Positions 33,402 to 42,119 of a stretch of 51,762 nucleotides of DNA are shown here, piece by piece; position 1 is the stretch's first letter, and each line of letters opens with the position of its first letter. The position numbers and the translations under genes are program-made. Source of the DNA: Triparma columacea (lineage: Eukaryota; Sar; Bolidophyceae; Parmales; Triparmaceae); NCBI GenBank assembly GCA_030267965.1, contig BRYA01001084.1:5346-57107 (forward strand). The letters are read 5' to 3'. The notes below the pieces were generated by a model, which ran no database searches, had not been told where the DNA came from, and saw only the letters and a program-made list of their open reading frames with translations.

Positions 33402-33539
33402 GAGCAGATTGGATACAGTATTACGGCGGCTATAAGCAATTTTTCAGAACTCGATGTACAGAGATCAAATTGCTTATTTTTAACCACATTTGAAGCAAAA
33501 CATTGCAATTCGTATTAAAACCCAGAAAATTCTAATTTT

Positions 33540-34061
33540 CTACTTATCGATCGCTGAATATGTACTTCTAAGCGCAAGGCTACTATACCGCCCTGCTCCG
33601 GAGCCCAAGCCTTCATCAAACCTGTCACCAAAGTCATCACCAACTCCAGAGTGAAAATTAGTGTAGAAGAGCGCGTGTCCAGCGCACAGCCCCAACGTTA
33701 TATTTAGTAAGATCTCCAACGAATAAGTCATTACCAAACACATCACTAAGTACGTCACCAACATGTGCATCCCATAAACGGCAGTCAGAGGAAGCGTGCT
33801 TACCATCCCCCCCCTTGACATCTTGCGAACCCGAATGCGGAAAGAGGACATGCCCTGCACAGACAGTCCAATAAGAAATGCCGACACACATCCCCAAAAA
33901 AATTTCAACGGCGTGTCCATCTTTAAAGATGGCACCAGGAAGTTGAGACAACGGGAGGACCTCCCAAATGTAGCAAATTGGAAACCATCCGCGAACATGT
34001 CTGTCCCCTTGCCAAGACAAAAAGGCGAGTCAGATGTAGCAGCAGCAGCGGGGGGCGACAT
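33540..34061 (-). CDS. Ctr-family copper transporter
   Basis: A single exon from the ATG at 34061 gives 173 aa, the usual Ctr size. The frame stays open upstream to about 34211 but without an ATG, so 34061 is the first possible start unless an upstream exon exists. The Met motif before helix 1 is weak (GTDMFADGFQF). Helix 1 is LKFFWGCVSAFLIGLSVQG; helix 2 has the MxxxM copper filter (LVMCLVMTYSLEIL); helix 3 follows at once with the GxxxG packing motif (LGLCAGHALFY). This tight helix 2-3 hairpin is diagnostic of Ctr/SLC31 trimeric Cu(I) channels. The tail lacks the usual Cys/His terminal pair. It lies next to an AT-rich island that should hold its promoter. Confidence 0.82.
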   Translation of the reverse strand: MSPPAAAATSDSPFCLGKGTDMFADGFQFATFGRSSRCLNFLVPSLKMDTPLKFFWGCVSAFLIGLSVQGMSSFRIRVRKMSRGGMVSTLPLTAVYGMHMLVTYLVMCLVMTYSLEILLNITLGLCAGHALFYTNFHSGVGDDFGDRFDEGLGSGAGRYSSLALRSTYSAIDK

Positions 34062-34734
34062 TTGGGAAATAGGGAGATTTTGGGTTTGGCTAGACGAGGG
34101 TTGCTGGGTATTGGGGGCTATTGGATGATGCAGGGGTTTGAGAGAGATGTCCCTGTTCAAAATACGACGATCCAATACAAAGAGCTTCGGGGTATGTGCT
34201 AAGGGCTTCAAAATTGCGGTATTTATCGTGTAAAGTTGATAAATAAAATTTGAAGGAATTTTTCCTAGGCTTTCATTTTGACTCTCATCATAAAATCACA
34301 TTGATATTATACATTGTAAAATGTAAAATCATTTTTCAATGTATATAGACTTAAATTGAATATTGGCGACAGAAAACATATATTCTAATTTTGGTTTGTT
34401 TTTTAAGATTTATAGTTTCTAATATTCAAATGTGATTGTCAATAGATTGAAGGTGATTTGATAATCTTAATTAATAATTTTCATTTTTTGAACTTTTTAA
34501 TATTTCCTTAAAGCTGAAATATGTATTCAAATTTCATTTATCAAAACATGGATCAATCATTATTTAATAATGACAAAATCTTATTGTTTAAGACGAATTA
34601 TAAAATTTACTTCCAAAAATTTAATAGCGTTTCCACGGAATTTCAATCGAACAGCGGGTAGCTGAAGTAGATACTTTAGCTGTAGTACCAGTTGAAAGTT
34701 ATCGACTATACGTATATCTGGATTTTCAAGCACC
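34062..34734. other. AT-rich divergent intergenic island
   Basis: These 673 bp lie between the Ctr gene (-) and the lumen protein (+). From about 34205 to 34620 the base composition is strikingly AT-rich, with many TTTT and AAAA runs and near-repeats such as acattgtaaaatgtaaaatc (34312-34331), unlike the GC-balanced rest of the window. No ORF or inverted terminal repeat was found. Confidence 0.7.
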
Positions 34735-35763
34735 ATGGTCAAAAGACTCCGACTCATCTTCTTACTTCTCCTCCAGACGTGCGTTGGATACCAACTCACG
34801 AGAAGCACGAGAAGGTTTTTTCTAAGCGTGTCATCAGTAGCAACCATAATCCCGGCCGTTGCTCATGCTGATGATCCACAGACCTTCAATAGTCGACTTA
34901 ACAAAATGGTGACCAAATCAGGTTTGGGCCTTGAGGTGCGGCGTAGCGTCGTGAAGGGAGCGCAGGTCTTTGATAGCATCGATGGATCCTGGGAAAAGTT
35001 CAGCGACAGGAACGGTTTGGGTTCTCAACGGAAAAAGCAGCCTCCCTACCCCATCCAATCCCCCCCTCCCCCTCTCCTTCCCCTCGATTCTGCAACGTTC
35101 GCAAAATTGATAGGTATTTTCGACGCAGCTTTCCTTCTAAATGCTCCCGTCCCTTGCTCACCTGATGCCCTAGCAACAGAGGTCGACCGAATAAAGCTTC
35201 TAGTGAAACCGTCGTTTGACAGGATGAGCGACCCCTCCCCAACAACATTCGAGGCGTACTGTCGGTTTCGAGCGTACTGTAGCCTTTCCTCCTCTTCTCC
35301 CCCCCCTTTGTTGCGTCGTGCCAAAAACAAATTCGCCCTCTCTGTGGGCTCAAACATAATCACTCTGCTCAACATCCCTCTTCCCTCAACTCCAACTCTG
35401 GACTCCTGTAACTCCACCCTCTTGAGGGCGCTGGAAGAGTTAAGGCTGTTGGGGCTGTTGGCTCGTGCCACACTCTCGGACGTCAATGATGAGGCACGTG
35501 AGGATTTCGCGGATGGGCTGGACACGACCATAACAGTGGCAGTCGATACTGACATCTTCCAGTCCTCCACCATACTCCTAAGCGAACAAGGGTTTCGTCT
35601 CTTTACCCCTAGCCTCACTTCGTTCCTCACGCAGTACATATTTTCGACCCTTCCTAACACGACAGTCGACGTCACGGAATATTTCATGGATACGAATTAC
35701 AATTCCGATCCTGATAAGTTTGAGGTGAAACAGGTCCTGGTGAACTGCGAGTTGAAGCAATGA
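34735..35763 (+). CDS. Thylakoid-lumen-type protein, Tat-like signal, unknown function
   Basis: A single exon encodes 342 aa. The N-terminus has three parts: a signal peptide (LRLIFLLLLQTCVGYQLT) with a Tyr at the plastid-motif position, then a twin-arginine segment (TRRFFLSVSSVATIIPAV) ending AHA, a good lumenal peptidase site, then the mature protein from DDPQTF. This is the expected address for a folded protein crossing the thylakoid by the Tat path. The mature part is mostly helical, with a Pro-rich break (PIQSPPPPLLPLD), and ends DKFEVKQVLVNCELKQ. It shows no enzyme motif that I know. A photosystem-associated role is inferred only from location. Confidence 0.8.
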   Translation: MVKRLRLIFLLLLQTCVGYQLTRSTRRFFLSVSSVATIIPAVAHADDPQTFNSRLNKMVTKSGLGLEVRRSVVKGAQVFDSIDGSWEKFSDRNGLGSQRKKQPPYPIQSPPPPLLPLDSATFAKLIGIFDAAFLLNAPVPCSPDALATEVDRIKLLVKPSFDRMSDPSPTTFEAYCRFRAYCSLSSSSPPPLLRRAKNKFALSVGSNIITLLNIPLPSTPTLDSCNSTLLRALEELRLLGLLARATLSDVNDEAREDFADGLDTTITVAVDTDIFQSSTILLSEQGFRLFTPSLTSFLTQYIFSTLPNTTVDVTEYFMDTNYNSDPDKFEVKQVLVNCELKQ

Positions 35764-35947
35764 ATATCCCACCCTCTTAAGAAAAGAACATTTTGCGTTT
35801 TGCGTGTATAAGTTGTCGTGAGCATTATTTTTCCCACTGCGACGTAAGTAGTCGAAAAGAGGAACACAGTGTTCCTTCTTTCCTACCCCCTACCTAAACC
35901 CATTCCGTTTCCATAATTGCATCCCTCCCCCCCCTCATAAGTACCCT

Positions 35948-37904
35948 CTACTTTCTTGACTTGCTACTGTAGCCAGCGGCTTGGGCCCTCCTTCCACGTA
36001 ACTCCTCGCTCTGCCCGGGCCTCCCCACCACAGCATCATCCAATTCTTCGTGCCTTCCTCTGCCCGGTTTGATGGTCATGCTGTTTATCCCTCCGAGAAT
36101 CCCTCCCTCCCTTCCATTGCCGTTGCTGCCGTTTTGCGACAGCTTACTTCTCACCTCCCCCTTCTCCGTCAACGATCTCTGAGGGGATGACCTCATGACG
36201 TCCCCCTCGTGCCACATCTGGTCCTGGATATCCTCGAGGAAGTGCTGCTGGGGTCCAATTACTGTCCCCGGGCGGCATATCCTCATCCATCCGATTGTCT
36301 CCGCCGCCGTCATCCGGTAGTGCTGTGAGAGGAGGGAGTGGAGGGTTAACCATATTTAAATTGCGTGACGACCGAAGTGACGACCGAAGCGACGACCGAA
36401 GCGACGACCGAAGTTATGATTGAAACTCGCGATCAATCACACCCTCCCTCGCGACGACCGAAGTTATGATTGAAACTCGCGATCAATCACACCCTCCCTC
36501 GCGACGATCCTCGTCTGCCCTCGCCCATACCCTCGTCCCCCCTCAATCTCACCTTCATAATCCAACTTGCAGTACAGGTTCCCGCCCTCCCGAGTCCTGC
36601 TTTACAGTGCACGGCAATGGCAGCGTCGCCGGCGGATTCTATAGCTGCAATTACCTTTTTCAGTATCCTCATTGGGGGGACACTTCCGTCGAGGTAGTAG
36701 TGCTCAACGTGGTTGATGCCCGCGTTTATGAACTTCCTTTCATCGTAATACTTTTTGTTGAGCCTTACCACGAGCTTGACATTCTGAGGTGGGCAGGGGT
36801 AGCGCGGGCATGGGGGGGGAGTTGAGCGAAGAGAGCGCTGTGAACCTATTCTTGAATGGTGCTTGATGTGATTGTGAATCTCATCTCATCTCATCTCATC
36901 TCATCTCAGCTCACTACACCCCCTCCTCTCACCTTCTTTTTGAAGTACGGTATATAGTCCTCAGGAGTCAGCGTGCGGTAGCCCTCCCTGGAAACCTCGC
37001 GTGAGTTGTGAGGTCCCGCGAAGCAGAGGATCTTGTCCTGGATGTGCCAGTTAAGGTCCCCATTCTCTACCTGCTCGAAGTACTCGTACTCGTTGCAGTC
37101 AAAGTTGCTGAAGTCGAAAAAGTTATGAGCCCTGGCCTTTTCAATGCCTCTGAGGCAGTCCAACACGGTCAAGTTGTATGTACACACGCAGGGGCTAGCG
37201 TCGTGGAAGGGGGGGAAGGGGGGGTAAACGTTGCTGAAGGGCCTGTAAGCCTCATCCGCACCCTTGTTGAGATAGATCATGGACCACGCGGAAATCAGGA
37301 AGGCGGCATTTGCGCGGCGGTGGGAGTGGGTGGCCGAGTAGTAGTAGATCACCTTGCGCTTCAGGCGCTCTGACTGTAGCTTTTGATTGAGCATGGAGCA
37401 GAAGCGGTACATCTGCCCCAAATTCAAGGGCCCGAAGTCGAGGAAAAAGTTCCAATAAACGAGCTCATTGTCAATGTTGAAAAAGTGCGCACTTGGTGTG
37501 TCCTTCGGGGTGCTCCTCAAAGCAACATAATAAAGCCGATCCTGCGGGGTCGTCGAGAGTTACGAGTTGGGCGAATTTCGAAAGGAGGGGGGGTCAGAAT
37601 AATCGCTCGACGCGCTCGTTGCTGTCATGACACCACAGGATTCCAACTGCCGCAATCTCACGACCGTTAAAGCTTCTAAGAGCCCATTTTGAACACTAAC
37701 GAAGTAAGAAAGCTAAAGAGGTACTGATTGGGACCCTCAAATCGTCCTCCACGTACTAATAACCCCCTGAAAGTTGTGGAATACATCTGAAATCCAGGCT
37801 GCACTAAAAGGAAAAAGCCGCTGGTGTTGAGTCTGAATTTGTTCACCCACTCAGGTTGTGGTTCCACTTACGGGCAGAATTTCGATCGCACTCTTTAGTT
37901 CCAT
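35948..37904 (-). CDS. CDC14: CDC14-type dual-specificity phosphatase
   Basis: Four exons, 37904-37872, 37541-36933, 36783-36553 and 36322-35948, all phase 0, give 415 aa. The 33-nt first exon ([11 protein letters not shown]) splices by GTAAGT onto [21 protein letters not shown], matching the conserved CDC14 N-terminal domain. The catalytic loop is [12 protein letters not shown] (Cys nucleophile, CX5R Arg), followed by the conserved [15 protein letters not shown]...GPQQHFL. In most CDC14 the loop reads GRTG; here it is GRAG. The C-terminal ~95 residues are Ser/Gly/Arg-rich and disordered, as in the family. CDC14 reverses CDK phosphorylation late in the cell cycle and acts at cilia in some protists. 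Without the tiny exon, an in-frame TAA lies just upstream of DRLYY. Confidence 0.92.
36365..36500. repeat. Nested tandem repeats in a CDC14 intron
   Basis: Four 12-bp units of gygacgaccgaa span 36365-36412. The last one starts a 50-bp unit (36401-36450) that is repeated exactly at 36451-36500 (gcgacgaccgaagttatgat...accctccctc). All lie inside the 230-nt intron 3. Confidence 0.9.
36880..36908. repeat. CTCAT pentanucleotide microsatellite
   Basis: About six copies of ctcat lie in intron 2 of the CDC14 gene. On the coding strand this is a GATGA-type purine repeat soon after the donor site. Confidence 0.85.
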
Positions 37905-38259
37905 ATGCTCAGCGAGAATCGAGTTTTGAACTCCAATGTACACCCCACAAACTACTCAATTCTTTAAAAGATAGCCTGGGTGAAAAAGGGCAGTCAAGCA
38001 GCAGGAGGAGGAAAGAGAGGAAGAGGGCTCTTCATTTCTTTCATCCACTGAGACACCTGAACCCCAACTATAGCAATGTACGCACCCCCCCCCCAAACCC
38101 TTTCTCTATATTGATTATCACCATCGGAAACTTTGCTTCTCTTATCAATTAGACACATTCTGAGTGACCAAACCCTCACGACCGTCCATCGCCATTGTGC
38201 CAAACCTCACTAACCAGCCCTCATCCCTCCATTGTCTCCACCCAACTTCGCCCCATTAG
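37905..38259. other. Divergent region between CDC14 and SPF27 genes
   Basis: About 355 bp that should contain the missing first exon of the SPF27-like gene and the promoter of CDC14. ATGs at 37908, 37935 and 38076 were tried; none gives a convincing in-phase exon. A run of nine C lies near 38085-38093. Confidence 0.4.
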
Positions 38260-39025
38260 GACTGATCAATCGATAGCTTCCCCTCCGTCGTCTTCCTTTG
38301 CTCCTTTGGACAGCCTCCCCTACTTGGACCCTCCAGCGCACCCTGATTATGAGGCCTATGCAATCTCCTTGATTCAGGAGGAGATGCAGGCGATGGCTTC
38401 GGACCCTACCGTCAACACTTCCTCAGCTCACTACCTGGCATCGCTCCCTGCTCCTCCTTTGGCCCCCTCCTCTGCCCTCCTGAAGTCTGAGTATGAGGTG
38501 AGAATGTGCAAAGGAAAGGTTTGAAGAAGGACCATTCAAATATACTAACGCAACCCACCACCATTACCTCCCCCCCCCCCCCGGTGCACTCAGCGCCTCG
38601 CTGAGAACAATGGCACCCCTCCCCCCTCCCCTGCCACCTCCTCCTTCCACCCTGCCAGCTGGGCCCAACCTCCCAAGAACGCAATGTCGAACGACCTCCA
38701 GGCGTGGAAGATGGCCGTGGAACAGATTAAGGGCAAGCTAGAGACTTCCCATTCGACCCTAACCAACCTAGAGCTTCAGTCGACCTTCGGGCAGTCTGCC
38801 TGGCTCACTCACAACAAGTCGCTTGCGAAAGAGGCCAAGGTCGAGAGGGAGAGGTTGGAGGCGTTGAAGCTGCAGGTTGACACGGTCAACGCTTCTAGGC
38901 AGGGTGACCAGGAGGCGCTGAGACCTAAGGCTCAGGCTCTGACTAGGAAGTGGCAGGAGCTTGTCGTAAAAAACATGGAGCTCACTAGAGTCAACGGGGA
39001 CCTGAAGAGGCAGAAGACGAGCTAA
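38260..39025 (+). CDS. BCAS2: Splicing factor SPF27/BCAS2, 5' end unresolved
   Basis: The confident exons are about 38260-38497 and 38594-39025 (phase 0 junction GAG|GTGAGA...CTCAG|CGC). They encode DSLPYLDPPAHPDYEAYAISLIQ, the conserved start of the BCAS2/SPF27 domain (usually DALPYFD), then NDLQAWKMAVEQI, a long helix with LTNLELQSTFGQSAWLTHN, and a coiled-coil end QELVVKNMELTRVNGDLKR. The spacing and length match the family. SPF27 is a core subunit of the PRP19/NTC complex needed for spliceosome activation. The initiating ATG is not in this frame upstream, so a small first exon is missing; the exon needs phase 2 at its 5' edge (acceptor ccattag|G). The intron ends with a run of about 14 C residues. 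Confidence 0.8.
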
Positions 39026-39121
39026 TATTTGTTTTGCAAACTCAATCAAACTTTAGCCATAGCCCAATCCCCTATCCCTATCCCTATCCCTCAATCCTCA
39101 ACCCTCAAGCCCGATCCCCAT

Positions 39122-42101
39122 TCACAAACTCTTCCAGAAAGACGCGTCGCCGAGCTCGCTATTCTCCAGCAAGCCCAAGAAAACGGCGTTAGCCCTCATG
39201 GCCTCGACGGTCTGCAGGACCTTCCTCTGGTTCTGAGGCATTGGGTTCTCCTCGAAGAACTTCTCAATCTCGTCGGCCTTCTGGTTGCTGCAGAATCCCC
39301 CGCAGCTGTAAACGATGACGGCGTCCATGAGGCTGGCGCTCGCCTTCCCGAGCATCTCCTTGAGACGCTCGAAGTTGTCCTTGTAGTAGTTCCACGTGAG
39401 CTCCATTCCCTCCTTGCTGCTCCTGTGCACGCTCCCAATGGCGTAGAAGAAGTCCTGGAGCTTGATCGCCCCGCTGGTGGTCCACTCTATGACGGCCAGC
39501 TTGTTCTTCAGGCTGGTGGTCGACCCGATGCTGTTGAGGACGTGCTTTTTCTCAGCGTTGTCGGTTGCGGTGTCGTAGTAGCCCTTGACGTCAGCGAACG
39601 CAGCGTCGCCGCCGTTCTTCAGGATGATCTTAAACACGGGTGACCTCATGTCAGAGGGAAGGGCTTGCATGTCCGCGGCGTCTTCCAAGAACTTTGCAAA
39701 CCTGCGATGGACGGATGGGTGAGAATGATAATCGCGACAGGAAAACAAAACTAAAAGCCACCATCAACCGAGGCTTGCTCGCCTCCCTCCACTCACCTCC
39801 ACTCAGCCTCCTTCTTCACCCCCTCCTCGTCGTAGCAGAAGACGCTAAGGAGCCTGACCATTGTCCCCCTAAGGAGCTTGTCAAGGTGACCGTCCTCCTC
39901 CCTGGCATCCCATCCCACCTTCGCCACCAGCTTCCCGATGATGTCCCTCCCGATCTTCTTCACTCCACCGTTAATAAAGTCGTTCTCCGCGGTGGCCTTG
40001 TCGAGACCTCCGAGGACACCCTCGAGGGCTTCCCATACCGTGGCGTCGTCCTCCTCCTCGTAAGCCTTAAGTAGCCTAATAAGCTGGCCGGGCTGCATCA
40101 TCCCCGCCTTCACCAGCGCGTAGGCATCGGCGAGGACCCCGGCTCTGTCACTGGCGCCCATGAGCTTCCCCTTGATGCCAACCACGAGCCTCTTAAGCAT
40201 CTCATCGTCGTAGCAGACCCTCATAGGGACTTGCTGCTCAGCGTTCAGCTTGACGAAACCTGCGGGGGAGAGTGCAAACGGGAGTGCGAACGGGGATGCG
40301 CGAAGGAGTTTAGCTATTGGAGGGAGTAGCGAAAAACCTATTCTGCTACTCGCTTCGCTCCTCGCACCCCTCACCTCCAGCATCACCCCCCATATCGACA
40401 ACGATCTTCATCTTGTCCTCCCTCATCATATGGATCTCATCTCCGACCCCCGAGGAAGTGGCAGTGAGAATAGGGACGCACCAGAGCTTGGCTTCGTCGG
40501 CCTTGACCTCGCTCCCGTCGCTGAGGAACCACTTCTGCTCTAGCTCGATGGTGGCTTTGCCTCCAGAGAAGCTGCTCCCCAAAACCTTCAAGACAGGGTA
40601 TCCCATCTGCTCAGTCCAGCTCTTCATCATCTCACCGATTGGCATGCCGCTGCTCTCCTCCCAGGCTGCCCAGAGGTCCGCGGTGACGGTGTTGCCGTAC
40701 TGGTGCTTCTTCATGTAGGAAACGAGACCCTTCTGGAAGTTCTCCCTTCCCAGGACAGCGTGGGCCATCCTGACGACGTAGCTGCCCTTGCAGTAACTAA
40801 TGGCGTCGAACACCTCTTCGACCTCCTCAGCGTGCTTGATGGGCACCTGGATAGGGTGTGAGGAGCGGAGAGCATCGAGGCGGAGTGCGGCTGCGGCGTG
40901 GTCGACCGAGTACTGCTCCCACATCTTCCAGTCAGGGAATAGGGCATCCGCGGCCATATTTTCAGTCCAGCTGGCAAAACCTTCGTTGAGCCAGAGGTCG
41001 TCCCACCAGTCCATGGTGACGAGGTTCCCGAACCACTGGTGAGCCAACTCGTGGGTAACGACGGTGCAGACCCTCTGCCTCTGCTGGCTGCTCGCCTTGA
41101 CGGGATCGATTAGCACGTCAACTTCCCTGTAGGTGACGAGGCCCCAGTTCTCCATGGCTCCCATAGCAAACTCGGGAATGGCCACCATGTCCAGCTTGGG
41201 GAGGGGGTAAGGGACCCCAAAGAAATCGTCGTAAAGGTCAAGAGACTTGCAAGCGCACTTGAGTGCGAAATCTCCATGGACACCCTTGCCGGGGGGGGTG
41301 TAGACCCTAACGAGGACCCCGTGCTTAGTCATGTCCTGGACGAAATCGAACTCGCCAACGCAGAATGCAACCAAGTAGGAGGACATCTTGGGAGAGTCCA
41401 TGAACTTCAGCTCCTTGAGCTTCCCCCCGGGAAGGGAGTTGCAGCTCAGCTCGGGCATGTTCGAGAAAGCAGTGAGGTTTGAAGGAACCACGAGGGTCAC
41501 ACCGAAAACACACTTGCGGGCAGGCTCGTCCCAGCAGGGAAATGCACGCCTCGCGTCGAGAGACTCGAACTGGGTCGAGGCCATAATCTTGCGGTTCCCG
41601 TGAATGTCGTCATACCCACTCCTGTAGAATCCCGCCATTTGATTGTTCAACAGGCCGCCAAAAACAATCTCCAACACGGCATCCCCAACCTTGAGCTCCT
41701 CAGAGAAGACGAAGGCGACAGTCGTCTCCTTGATGTTCACCTGGATCTCAACGGCCTCGGCATTGCCACCTGCATGTTTACACGTGCAGCTCCAGAAGCT
41801 CAGCTCCTTGGCGTGCATGATCACAGTATTGGTTGCCTCCTTGATGGAAATTGATACCTTCTCCTCACCGTCGTACGTGAACTTCTCCAAATCAGGAGAT
41901 AGCTTCACATCATACCTACAGGGGAAATGGGGAGAGGCGTGGAGTTAGTTCTAACCGCTTAACAAGGGTTCACAAATGAAATCGACGCCGCCGAGAGATT
42001 GGGGAAATTGAAACAGTCATCGAGCGAAGAAACAAATGTAATGCAGCAACATACCTGACAGGCTCCACGTTTGCAGGCAATAGGACTTTCTCGGACGACA
42101 T
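39122..42101 (-). CDS. M1 aminopeptidase (puromycin-sensitive type)
   Basis: Four exons, 42101-42055, 41915-40375, 40259-39797 and 39701-39122, give 876 aa, the normal size for cytosolic puromycin-sensitive aminopeptidases. Exon 1 gives [16 protein letters not shown], the usual N-terminus leading into the beta-sandwich domain. The exopeptidase motif is GAMEN and the zinc site is [10 protein letters not shown]...[26 protein letters not shown] is also conserved. The C-terminal half is the helical ERAP1-like domain ([42 protein letters not shown]). It trims N-terminal residues from peptides made by the proteasome. No signal peptide is seen, so it is cytosolic. The start codon lies 18 bp from that of the divergent alanyl-tRNA synthetase gene. 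Confidence 0.95.
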
Positions 42102-42119
42102 CGTTGGCAAATATTAATA

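Noticed and set aside
33540..34211. Longer N-terminus for the copper transporter up to 34211
   Set aside because: The extra 50 codons contain no ATG; the upstream start would have to be TTG, which is not expected in a nuclear gene.
34205..34620. Decayed transposon as the cause of the AT-rich island
   Set aside because: I could find no terminal repeats, target duplication or coding remnant; kept only as a composition anomaly.
37541..37627. In-frame TAA suggesting a broken CDC14 gene
   Set aside because: A better in-phase exon at 37904-37872 with proper GT/AG ends removes the stop within an intron.
39070..39090. Telomere-like tatccc triplet between SPF27 and aminopeptidase genes
   Set aside because: Only about three units are present, in a 96-bp gap between convergent genes; too short and internal to be a telomere.
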